DNA of 64,000 nt from CAIMUX01 sp964473865 (GTDB lineage Bacteria > Eisenbacteria > RBG-16-71-46 > CAIMUX01), in the NCBI GenBank assembly GCA_964473865.1, contig CAYYQN010000004.1, forward strand, positions 1 to 64,000, given 5' to 3'. Of this stretch, positions 42,274 to 50,900 are shown piece by piece. The notes beneath the pieces were generated by a model that worked only from the letters and a program-made list of their open reading frames with translations, was not told the DNA's origin and searched no databases. Within the stretch, counting starts at the first letter, position 1. Each line of letters opens with the position of its first letter. A program made the translations under genes and the position numbers.

Positions 42274-43428
42274 ATGATCGACTTCTCTCTGAGCGAGGAG
42301 CAGAAGCAGCTGCAGGATCTGGCGCGCGAGTTCGCGCAGAACGAGATTGCGCCGCGGGCGGCCCACCACGATGAGACGGGTGAGTTCCCGATGGAGATCG
42401 CGAAGAAGGCGTGGGAAATCGGGCTCATGAACACGCACATTCCGGAGGAGTACGGCGGGCTCGGTCTGGGGGTCTTGGAAGGGTGCATCATCGGCGAGGA
42501 GGTCGCCGCCGCCTGCTCGGGGATCGGAACCGCGATGGAGGCGAATCAGCTCGCCGAGGCTCCGGTCATCGTCGGCGGATCCGATGAGCTGAAGAAGAAG
42601 TGGCTGACGCCCATGACGGAGCGTTTCGGGCTGGCCGCCTATGCCGTGACGGAACCGGGCGCCGGCAGTGACGTCATGGGAATCCGGACCACGGCCCGCC
42701 GGGTTGGCGCTGAGTACGTCCTGAACGGCAGCAAGATGTGGATCACGAGCGCCGGCGTGGCGGACTGGTATTTCGTGCTGGCCCTCACCGACCCCGCGCG
42801 GGGCGCGCGGGGCATGAGTGCGTTTCTCGTGCCCCGGGACACGCCCGGCGTAGAGGTTGGCAAGAAGGAGAAGACGATGGGCCAGCGGGCGAGCGACACC
42901 CGCGGCATCACGTTCGCGGATGCCGTCGTCCCCGCCGCGAACCTCGTGGGCAAGGAGGGGCGGGGCTGGTTCCTGGCCATGAAGGCGTTCGAACACACCC
43001 GGCCGGTGGTTGCCGCCGCCGCGGTGGGAGTGGCCCGGTCGGCCCTCGAGCACTCCATCCGCTATGCCAACGAACGCCGAGCTTTCGACCATCCGATCGC
43101 CCGCCAGCAGGCGGTGGCGTTCATGATCGCCGAGATGGCCCGCGACGTCGAGGCGGCGCGTCTCCTCACCTGGCGCGCGGCCTGGCACATCGATCAGGGA
43201 CAACCGGGCATTCTGGAGGCGGCGTACGCGAAGCTCTTCGCCGCCGACACGGCAATGCGGGTGACGACCGACGCGGTGCAGATCTTCGGAGGGTACGGAT
43301 ACAGCCGGGAGTATCCGGTCGAGAAGCTCATGCGCGACGCCAAGGTCTTCCAGATCTACGAGGGCACGAGCCAGATTCAGCGGCACATCATCTCTGCGGA
43401 GGTGCTCTCGCGAGGACGAAGCTGCTGA
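42274..43428 (+). CDS. Acyl-CoA dehydrogenase
   Basis: 384 residues, the standard length. The FAD-contact segment AYAVTEPGAGSDV, the substrate-binding loop and the C-terminal QIFGGYGYSREYPVEKLMRDAK are all present. The catalytic base Glu363 is in QIYEGTSQIQ, the position used by short- and medium-chain enzymes. It oxidises acyl-CoA to trans-2-enoyl-CoA and passes electrons to ETF. The start ATG 42274 has AGGAGGG upstream. No other beta-oxidation gene is adjacent. Confidence 0.95.
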   Translation: MIDFSLSEEQKQLQDLAREFAQNEIAPRAAHHDETGEFPMEIAKKAWEIGLMNTHIPEEYGGLGLGVLEGCIIGEEVAAACSGIGTAMEANQLAEAPVIVGGSDELKKKWLTPMTERFGLAAYAVTEPGAGSDVMGIRTTARRVGAEYVLNGSKMWITSAGVADWYFVLALTDPARGARGMSAFLVPRDTPGVEVGKKEKTMGQRASDTRGITFADAVVPAANLVGKEGRGWFLAMKAFEHTRPVVAAAAVGVARSALEHSIRYANERRAFDHPIARQQAVAFMIAEMARDVEAARLLTWRAAWHIDQGQPGILEAAYAKLFAADTAMRVTTDAVQIFGGYGYSREYPVEKLMRDAKVFQIYEGTSQIQRHIISAEVLSRGRSC

Positions 43429-43431
43429 GCC

Positions 43432-43463
43432 CGGGGCGGGAGAAAGGATGCGCTCTCGCCCCG
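43432..43463. terminator. Imperfect hairpin between convergent genes
   Basis: CGGGGC..GAGA pairs with TCTCGCCCCG around AAGGATGCGC, with a two-base bulge. It separates the acyl-CoA dehydrogenase and glycosyltransferase genes and could serve both strands. There is no U-tract. Confidence 0.4.
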
Positions 43464-43476
43464 CGTCGGTCCCCCC

Positions 43477-44427
43477 TCAGCCCGCGTGGGGACGGCTGAA
43501 GACGGGGTCGCTCACTTCCAGCTTGGCGATCTCCTGGGCAAAGCGCTTGCGCTTCCGGTCGTAGAAGTTCGCCCGTTCCTGGTTCTCCCGCTGGCGATAC
43601 CCTTCGACCAGGTGCTCGCATTGCCGCACCAGTTCCTCCGCCACGCGGTGGCGAAGCAGGGCGGTGAGGTGGCCGCCCTGATAGGCCTTTTCCAGCGTGT
43701 AGACGCGAAAGCGTTCCAGGCCCCAGTCGGCGACGCGCGCGGCCGGCGCATCGACCTGGACCGGCTCGTCCCAACGCGCCGCGACATGCTGGGCGGTGAG
43801 GCGCAGCCAGAAGTCGAACTCCTCGCCCACCGGCAGGTTCTCGTCGAAGGGCACCTCGCCGTTGAGGCAAGCCCGGCGCACCAGCGAGCCGCCGAGCGGC
43901 TCGGTGACCGACTCCAGGATCGACTCGAAGCTGACGACCTGCAGTTTCGGCTCGTGGGCGGCGGCGGCTCGGCGCTTGCGGCTGCGGTGCGCGGAAAGCA
44001 CCGCTCCAAGCTCCGCGTTCTCTTCCAGGAAGCGCACCTGGTGGGCCAGCTTCTCCGGGTTCCAGAGATCGCCCGGCTCGGCGAAGGCGAACATCTCGCC
44101 GGTGGCCAGGGCCATCGCGCGGTTGCGCGCCGCCCCGGGGCCGCGGGGAGTCACCTGATGCAGATAGTGGATACCGACTCCGTCGCGGATCATCCGGACA
44201 CAACGGGTGCCGGTGTCCTCGCGCAGGGAATCGCTCCAGACCTGTTCGGCCCGCGCGGTGTCGGGACCGAGACGAGAGAGGGCCGCCAGACCCGTACCAT
44301 CGGTTGATCCGTCATCCGTGATGAAGAGATCGAAATCGCGAAAGCTCTGCCGCAGGACTGTATCGGCCGTCGCCAAGAGAGCGTCCCGGGCATTTACCGT
44401 CGCGATGACTACCGTGACCCGCGCCAT
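43477..44427 (-). CDS. Family 2 glycosyltransferase-like protein, atypical DXD
   Basis: 316 residues. The GT-A opening VTVVIATVNARDALLATADTVLRQSFRDFDLFITDDGSTDGTG binds the nucleotide sugar, and VGEEFDFWLRL supplies the acceptor-side acidic motif. The segment GAARNRAMALATGEMFAFAEPGDLW aligns with the usual LDxDDxW; the first acidic residues of the metal-binding motif are missing, so only one Asp remains. Activity is therefore uncertain. The C-terminal ~80 residues are charged and helical. Start ATG 44427 has GGAGG 9 bases upstream, and the promoter at 44623-44651 leaves a leader of about 190 nt. Confidence 0.8.
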   Translation of the reverse strand: MARVTVVIATVNARDALLATADTVLRQSFRDFDLFITDDGSTDGTGLAALSRLGPDTARAEQVWSDSLREDTGTRCVRMIRDGVGIHYLHQVTPRGPGAARNRAMALATGEMFAFAEPGDLWNPEKLAHQVRFLEENAELGAVLSAHRSRKRRAAAAHEPKLQVVSFESILESVTEPLGGSLVRRACLNGEVPFDENLPVGEEFDFWLRLTAQHVAARWDEPVQVDAPAARVADWGLERFRVYTLEKAYQGGHLTALLRHRVAEELVRQCEHLVEGYRQRENQERANFYDRKRKRFAQEIAKLEVSDPVFSRPHAG

Positions 44428-44622
44428 TCCGCCCTTCCTCCCTGCACATGTGCATGCCGTGCCCCGCAACGTTCGTCCATGAGCGAGGGCAACCCGATCG
44501 AAGGCCGACGCAAATCCAAGACCGTCCGCGCGTCACTCGAGTGTCGGAGTGCAGAAGAAACCCCAAGACTCTGGTTCCCTGGCACCCAACCCTCCTTTCC
44601 CGACCGGACGGACAACGACCGA

Positions 44623-44651
44623 AGTGTAGCCCTTACCTTTCCTTAGGTCAA
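44623..44651 (-). promoter_or_regulatory. Sigma70-type promoter for the glycosyltransferase gene
   Basis: On the minus strand TTGACC (44646-44651), 17 bases, TACACT (44623-44628). The leader to ATG 44427 is about 190 nt. Confidence 0.6.
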
Positions 44652-44763
44652 GGTTCCGGCGTCGCCCGGCGCTGACTTCCCGCCGGGCGCCGCCCGCGCC
44701 CGAGCCGAGCGCGCCGGGCAATCAGGTCCGAAGCCGGCGGGCGAGCCCGGCGGCGCTTGACGA

Positions 44764-44793
44764 TTGACACGCGGTCGGAGCCGACTCTACCCT
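44764..44793 (+). promoter_or_regulatory. Promoter candidate for the lpoB-like operon
   Basis: TTGACA (44764-44769), 18 bases, TACCCT (44788-44793), about 46 bases before ATG 44840. The -35 is perfect and the -10 partial. Confidence 0.5.
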
Positions 44794-44839
44794 GCAATTC
44801 TCGCGTTGCTCGATTCTGATGCGCCCCGGGGAGGGAAAC

Positions 44840-45472
44840 ATGAAGCGTTGGATACCGCACGGATTCCGCCGCCTGCCGTTTGGCGCCCTCGTGTTCGCGG
44901 CGGTGGTTGGCATGGGCATCGCTGGCTGCGCCAAGCGTACCGTCACGCGAATCGCGACGGACACCACCGTGGACCTGTCCGGACGTTGGAACGACACCGA
45001 CAGCCGGGAGGTCGCGACGACCATGATCCAGGATGCGCTCAACGCTCCCTGGGCGAGCCAGTGGATCCAGAAGGCCGGTCGGAAGCCCACGGTGATCGTG
45101 GGCGTGATCCGAAATCGGACCAGTGAGCACATCCCGGTCGGGACGTTCGTGGGCGACATCGAGCGGGCCCTGGTGAACTCGGGGGAGATGAGTGTCGTGG
45201 CCACTGCCGCCGAGCGACAGGATCTGCGCAGCGAGCGCGCCGACCAGTGGCAGAACGCCACCGAGGAAACGGCCAAGAAGATGGGAGCGGAGCTGGGCGC
45301 CGACTTCATGCTGGGCGGCTCGATCGAGGCGATCACCGACCGGCAGGACGGGCAGACGGCGCTCTTCTATCAGGTGGATCTGACGCTGTTGAACATCGAG
45401 ACGAACGAGAAAGCCTGGATCGGCCAGCACAAGATCAAGAAGGTGGTGCAGAAAGGCCGCTACACCCCGTAG
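44840..45472 (+). CDS. LpoB-like penicillin-binding-protein activator lipoprotein
   Basis: 210 residues. A signal sequence ends in the lipobox GIAGC, so it is a lipoprotein. The folded part (TDTTVDLSGRWNDTDSREVATTMIQDAL, then VIVGVIRNRTSEHIPVGTFVGDIERALVNSGEMSVVA, and GADFMLGGSIEAITDR) follows the LpoB/PF13036 pattern, related to TolB-N. LpoB activates PBP1B from the outer membrane in enterobacteria; here the partner is unknown. Start ATG 44840 follows GGGAGGG. It is six bases ahead of the COG3014-like gene, a pairing seen in many genomes. Confidence 0.82.
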   Translation: MKRWIPHGFRRLPFGALVFAAVVGMGIAGCAKRTVTRIATDTTVDLSGRWNDTDSREVATTMIQDALNAPWASQWIQKAGRKPTVIVGVIRNRTSEHIPVGTFVGDIERALVNSGEMSVVATAAERQDLRSERADQWQNATEETAKKMGAELGADFMLGGSIEAITDRQDGQTALFYQVDLTLLNIETNEKAWIGQHKIKKVVQKGRYTP

Positions 45473-45478
45473 GTTCCG

Positions 45479-46804
45479 ATGCGCTGGTGGCGGGCAGTCT
45501 GGCCCCTCGTGCTGCTGGTGGCGGGATGCGCCACCTACGCCTCCCGGATGGCTCCGGCGATCAAGGCCCTGCGCCAGGGCGAGGCCGGGCGCGCGGTGGA
45601 ACACGTTGACCGGAATCCCGATCCGGGTAGCGTGCTGTGGCAGCTGGAACGCGGCTTGTTGCTGCGCGCGGCGGGCCGTTTCCGCGAGAGCAACGAAGCG
45701 CTGGCGGCCGCCGCGCGGCGGGACGATGAGTTGTACACTCGCAGCATCTCCAACGAGTCGGCGGCGCTGGCGATCAGCGACGCCGTGCGGCCGTACCGCA
45801 GCGCGGACCACGAGAGGCCATTCGTGCACGTCTACTCCGCGCTCAACTACCTGGACCTCGGCGACCGGGAAGGGGCCCTGGTGGAGGCGCGAGCCCTCAC
45901 CGAGCTGCTGCAGGCGCACATCGCGCCCGGTGACGAGAGCGGCGCGGACGACTGGGGTTTCGGTCGGCTTCTGGCGGGCCTCGTCCTGGAGTCGGGCGGG
46001 GAGTGGAATGATGCCTGGATCGCCTACCGGGCGGCCCGAGCGGCCTATGGGGCGCGGGATGCGGGCCCTTCCCCACAGCTGCGCGATCTTCTGGATGAGG
46101 CGGTGCGGCGGACCGCGGTGCGGGCGGGTCTCGAGTCCGGCGAGATCGAGCCGGAATCGGCGCGCATCGTGGTGGTGGTCGAAGAGGGGCTCGTCACTCC
46201 GATGGAGGACTTCCACCTGCGGGTGCCGATCCTGAAGGAGGAAGAGAGCTGGGGCGAGGATCAGCTGGGTCCGTGGAGCGAGATCGTATCGCGCCGCGCC
46301 TGTGACCTGCGCCGGCACCGGGTGCACCATCGCCGGCAGGAGGTCGCCTACTTCCTCGACGTCGCCGTCCCGGTCTATCCGGAGCGACCGGCGCCTCCGC
46401 CCGGTCCGTCCATGGTCTGGGTGATGGGGCGGGCGCCGGCCGCGGCGGTCTTCGTGGAGAATGTCGAGGAACTGGCTCGGGAGAACCTGGAGCGGAGCTA
46501 TCCCGTCATTGCGGCCCGGGCGGCGGCGCGCGCGCTGATCAAGGCCCTGGCTTCGCGAGCCGTGAGCCGGCGTTCGGGGGAGGTGCCGGGCAAGCTCGCG
46601 AACCTGCTCGGGGTGGCCACGGAACGGGCGGATACCAGATCCTGGAGCACCCTGCCGGGATGGATCGGTCTGGCGGTGATCGAGGTGCCGCCCGGACCCG
46701 CGGTGGTGCAGGTAGAATCGATGGTCTACGGTCGGTCGGCGGAAATGTCGGTCACCGCGCCGGAGTCGGGCTGGGCGTTTCTGGATTGCCGCCTGCTGCC
46801 GTGA
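45479..46804 (+). CDS. COG3014-like lipoprotein with TPR-type repeats
   Basis: 441 residues. Lipoprotein signal WPLVLLVAGC with Cys17. Residues 20-200 are TPR-like helices (ALRQGEAGRAVEHVDRNPDPGSVLWQLERGLLLRAAGRF, ALNYLDLGDREGALVEARALTEL). The rest is strand-rich and includes VVVVEEGLVTPMEDFHLRVPIL and the ENVEELARENLERSYPVIAARAAARALIK segment typical of the COG3014 family. It sits directly behind the LpoB-like gene. It probably works with it at the outer membrane, but no function is established. Confidence 0.8.
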   Translation: MRWWRAVWPLVLLVAGCATYASRMAPAIKALRQGEAGRAVEHVDRNPDPGSVLWQLERGLLLRAAGRFRESNEALAAAARRDDELYTRSISNESAALAISDAVRPYRSADHERPFVHVYSALNYLDLGDREGALVEARALTELLQAHIAPGDESGADDWGFGRLLAGLVLESGGEWNDAWIAYRAARAAYGARDAGPSPQLRDLLDEAVRRTAVRAGLESGEIEPESARIVVVVEEGLVTPMEDFHLRVPILKEEESWGEDQLGPWSEIVSRRACDLRRHRVHHRRQEVAYFLDVAVPVYPERPAPPPGPSMVWVMGRAPAAAVFVENVEELARENLERSYPVIAARAAARALIKALASRAVSRRSGEVPGKLANLLGVATERADTRSWSTLPGWIGLAVIEVPPGPAVVQVESMVYGRSAEMSVTAPESGWAFLDCRLLP

Positions 46805-46880
46805 CTCGCGATCGATCGCGGTCTCGCCCGGCGGCGGCGCGAGGACCAGGGCGGCGCGAAGCGTGAAGAGGAGGATGGGC

Positions 46881-47384
46881 ATGCTGGAGCGGACGGGGGT
46901 GGTGACCCTCGAGGGGCGGTCACTGACACTTCTGGGCCCGGATGTCGGCGAGGGGATGGCGCTGCCGGACTTCACGCTCACCACGAGTGCCCTCGCCTCC
47001 GTGAGCCGCGCGGATCTCATCGGCAGGATGCTGCTTCTGAACGTCGTGCCGTCGCTCGATACCGGGGTCTGCTCTGCCCAGACCCGGCGGTTCGACGCGG
47101 AGGTGGCGCGCCTGCCGCAATCCATCGAGGTGATCACGGTGAGTGCGGACCTGCCGTTCGCCCAGGCTCGGTTCGCCGCGACCGAAGGGATTCGCCACCG
47201 CCTGCTCTCCGACCACCGCGACCTGTCGTTCGGCCTGGCCCTGGGGCTCGCGATCAAGGAGCTCCGCCTGCTGGCTCGCGCGATTCTCGTCGTTGACCCG
47301 GGAGGACGAATCACCTACCGGGAGATCGTGCCGGAGATCTCGCATCATCCGGACTACCCGGGCGCGCTGGACGCGCTGCGTTAG
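46881..47384 (+). CDS. tpx: Thiol peroxidase, Tpx type, lacking the resolving Cys
   Basis: 167 residues. The peroxidatic motif NVVPSLDTGVC places the active Cys at 64. In Tpx the resolving Cys lies in the helix motif ADLPFAQxRFCGAEG; here it reads ADLPFAQARFAATEG, with Ala99 in its place and no other Cys in the protein. It should reduce peroxides but must be recycled by an external thiol, a 1-Cys mechanism. The start at ATG 46881 was chosen because GAGGAGG lies about 6 bases upstream; GTG 46863 has no site. It is the third gene of the lpoB-like operon. Confidence 0.92.
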   Translation: MLERTGVVTLEGRSLTLLGPDVGEGMALPDFTLTTSALASVSRADLIGRMLLLNVVPSLDTGVCSAQTRRFDAEVARLPQSIEVITVSADLPFAQARFAATEGIRHRLLSDHRDLSFGLALGLAIKELRLLARAILVVDPGGRITYREIVPEISHHPDYPGALDALR

Positions 47385-47438
47385 CGGGCTGCTGAAGAGC
47401 CCAGCCGGTGCGGCTGCCTGGGTTCTTCAGCAGCCCGC
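47384..47438. terminator. Long-stem bidirectional hairpin between convergent genes
   Basis: GCGGGCTGCTGAAGA (47384-47398) pairs perfectly with 47424-47438, and after one G-U pair the stem continues CCCAG/CTGGG, about 21 pairs in all. It begins on the last base of the tpx stop codon. A second hairpin, GCCCGGCCG (47437-47445) with CGGCCGGGC (47462-47470), follows directly. Neither has a U-tract. Confidence 0.65.
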
Positions 47439-47473
47439 CCGGCCGCGTCCCTTCGGGCGTCCGGCCGGGCCTC

Positions 47474-47869
47474 TTAGCGAGCGGTGGCCGGCGGCGGCAG
47501 CTCCACCCAGCGCCTCTGCTCGATGTCGTAGAGCCAGCAGGCGCCGGTCCGGGAGACCAGGAATCCCCAGGTCGAGAGGTCGGCGATCTCCTCGACCCGC
47601 ACCGGCAGCGGGAGGATGCGGGTGTCCTTGCCCTGCGCCTTGAATGCTTCATCGATGGTGTACCAGCGCTTCTTCTCGGGCAGGTATTGCCAGAGGGTCC
47701 CGTCGGCCGTGAGGACGCCGCCGACCGCGAAGGCGCGGAGCACATTCTGCGGCGCCTCGCTCTGGGCGCGAGCGGCGCGTGTTGCCGGGCCGTGGCCGAG
47801 CAGGAGCCAGATCCCCACGGTCAGGAGCATTCCGCTGACGAGGACAAGACGAAGACGGCGGGTTGACAT
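47474..47869 (-). CDS. Hypothetical exported or anchored protein, 131 aa
   Basis: 131 residues with an N-terminal hydrophobic segment (LRLVLVSGMLLTVGIWLLLG) that is either a signal peptide or an anchor. The body has two aligned strand units, FAVGGVLTADGTLWQYLPEKKRWYTID and WGFLVSRTGACWLYDIEQRRWVELP, each ending in a WxxL/I-type display strand. These resemble two blades of a beta-propeller (Kelch/PQQ style), too few for a full propeller. No family recognised. Confidence 0.65.
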   Translation of the reverse strand: MSTRRLRLVLVSGMLLTVGIWLLLGHGPATRAARAQSEAPQNVLRAFAVGGVLTADGTLWQYLPEKKRWYTIDEAFKAQGKDTRILPLPVRVEEIADLSTWGFLVSRTGACWLYDIEQRRWVELPPPATAR

Positions 47870-47952
47870 GCTGATTCTCCCCTCGCCGCCTCACGGGCGG
47901 CCGCATGCCGGAACCGAAGCCGGTCCGGCGAGTTCCAGTCCTTCTTTTCCTC

Positions 47953-50900
47953 TCATCGCACGACCACGAGGCGCGTGCTGCGTTCGCCCCGCGCGGTGAC
48001 GAGCCGGATCCAGTAGCTCCCGGCGGCGAGCGCGTGCCCGTTCTCCGTGCGGCCGCTCCAGGAAGCATATCGTGTACCCGCGGGCAGGTCGGCGTCGAGG
48101 AGCACGTGGACCCGGCGCCCCGCCGGGTCGAAGACCTCCAGGCGGGTCGATCCCGGGGCCGGCAGATCCAGCCGCAGCTCCACCCGGGAACCGGACGCAC
48201 GGAAGGGGTTCGGGCGCGGGGGGTACAACCGGAGCGCCGTCGGAATCGCCGGCGCGTAGGTGGCCGGGTAGGGGCCGTAGACGACGAGGTCGGATGACGC
48301 GTACCCCACGCGGAACCGGTAGAGGTAGGCGCGACCCGGTTCCACCGTGTCGTCGAGGAAACGCACCGCCCGGGAGCTGTCCGGCAGAATCGGCACCGGC
48401 GTTCGGGTACCCCAGCGGATCGGATCCGCGTCGGAGCGTTCGACGACCACGCCGTCCACCGCCAGATCCGCGGGCAGGACAAAGCTGACCGAGAGACCGC
48501 GATCGAGCGAGTCGAAGCGGAGATCGAGCACGTCTTCCGGGGTCAGACCGCTCACCTGGAGCGTCACGGGGATGACGCGCACGGGATCGGACTCGTCGTT
48601 CGTCTCCACGAACAGGCGGGCGCGCCACGTGCCGTTGCCGACCGTGGAGGCATCGAAATTCACGGCGACCGGCTGCGGGTGGCCGGGAGTGGCCCGCCCG
48701 TGGCGCGGTTCCCGCGAGAGCCAGGGCAGGGGTGGCGTCTCCGGAGCGCGATCGTACGCCTCCCCCTGCAGCGTGGTGGCGAGACGCACCGCCACGCGAA
48801 CCGAGGCGGGCGTACCGAGGTGCGCCCGAGGCACGGCCAGCAGGACCGGCTGTGTTCCCTCGGTGATGCTCGCCCCGGTCAGCGCGCTGACCGGCCGGAA
48901 CGAGGTGTCGAGCAGCACGGCCGGGCCCTCGTGTCCCGCCTCCTGGGCCAGCGAGCCGAAAGCGACCAGGAAGTCGGCGCCGAGATTCGGCTCCAGGAGG
49001 CCGGTCGACAGATTGTCGTCGGTGTCGATGAGCACGAGTCCGCCCCAGGCCGAGGGGGCTGGCCAGGGAACGTGCCCGCGCAGACGGATCTCCAGCACCG
49101 GACCGGTCTCCAGGTCGTTCCGCGCGCGGAGGTCGATCCCCGCGAGGTCCGCGACGGAGCCGGGGTCGGTCGCATCGCTCCAGACCTGACTCCAGGGCGC
49201 GTCTCCGTCGGGCCACGGGTATGCGAGGCGGACCGAGTCGATGGGTTGCTCCGCTTCGCCCAGGTAGGCGTTGAGGCGGAGCACGCCCCCGGAACGGTTG
49301 CCCACGAGAAAGCTCGTGTCGCTGCTGGTGGCCGCGCGCAGGTTGTAGACGATTTCGGTGAGCTCCAGGTCCAGGGCGGGGGCCGCCGGGGTGGCGGTGG
49401 CGATGCGGGCCGGACCGGGGCCTTCGTCATAGAGCGCATTCACCCGATAGCGGTAGCTGGTGCCGGTGGTGAGCCCGGTGTCCACGTAGGCCACGCTCCT
49501 CCGGGGGAACGGGTGGATCGGGTCGGTCGTGAATGAACCGTCTCCTTCCGCGCGCCGGATCTCGTAACCGCGAAAGCGGACGGCCGCGGTGTCGACCCCC
49601 GGGGGAGGCTGCCAGCGGAGTTGCACGCAGGAGGCGCCGCACTCCTGGGCTCGGAGGGCGGCGGGTATCGCCCGAGCCTGCGCCGCGATGACGGTGACGT
49701 CGTCGAGCAGCCACCCCTGATCGCGGACTCCGGCGTCGCTCTCAAAGCGGAAGCGGAACCAGACTACCTGGCCGAGAAGCCCGTCGAGAGCGAAGCGCTC
49801 CCGAGTCCACCCGTCGGACTCGCCGCTGAACGCCGGCCCGTCCACAGCGCGCACCCGCGGGACGGGGTAGCCGCCCGAGGGCTCGAGGGCGAACCAGGGC
49901 CCCTCGGGCTGCGCGGCCCACTCGACCAGGCCGCCGTCGTACCCGCGTTCGCACCGGTACCAGTGTCGGAACTCGAGCCGGCCCCGTTCCCATCCGCCCA
50001 GGTCGATCGGACCCCACGCCAGGGACCAGGAGGCGTTGTCGGCGTATCCGTCGACCAGCCCGGTGCCCCACACCCGGGCGCCGCTCCAGGCCTGCAGCGG
50101 CGCCGGGGGAGCCCCCCACTCCCATCCGGCATCCGCCGACAGCCCTCCCGGACTGTCCTCGAACGTGAGCGTCCGGCCCGGACGGATCAGGAGCTGTTCG
50201 GAACCGTCCGGGGGCCAGGTCGTCAGGTTGGGCCGGACCGCGGCGTCGGCCGCCTCGAGGCGATAGGCCAGGGAGTCGCCTCCGCCGAGGGGCAGCGCGA
50301 TCTCGGTGCGGTACTCGCTTCCGCCGATCCAGGTGAAAGGGGCGACGACGGCGGAGTCCGGGCCGCCCCACACCTGCGCGTACGCCGGACCCACGCGGTC
50401 GGAGTTGTCCGTCAAGGTCGCGCGCAGCGTGACGCGGGCGACGTCCTCCGTCACCGCCTCCACCGATTCGTGAGCGATGACGGGCGGCACCGTGTCGGCG
50501 CCCACGAAGAACTGGTAGGTGGAATCCGGCGCGGCGATGGGGAGGCGCGCGGCGTGACCTGCGGTGTCGGCGGCGGCCCAGTAATAGCGGACCCGGGTCC
50601 CCGGTTCGGGAGCCGGGATCAACGCCGCGTACTCGCGCGAAGACCCGGTGGGACGCGGGTCCACGCGAGTGAAACTGTCCTCCGTGGCGTAGAAGAAGGA
50701 CACCGAATCAGGCGCCAGCGCGAGCAGGGACCGGATCGCGGCGCGCGCTTCGATCCAGGGGCCCGGATCCTCCAGGTCGGGCAGCGCCCGGTGCGTGATG
50801 TGGACCGCGTAGTCGCCGATCCCATGGGCGCGGAAGGCGCGGATGATCGGGCCGAAGTGCGGCGTGCCGTTGCCGAGATCCCCGTCGTCGTCGTCCACGG

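Larger units (their letters stand above)
44428..44839. other. Divergent intergenic region
   Basis: About 410 bases between the glycosyltransferase and LpoB-like genes. It contains one promoter in each direction (44623-44651 minus, 44764-44793 plus) and no gene I can support. Confidence 0.6.
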
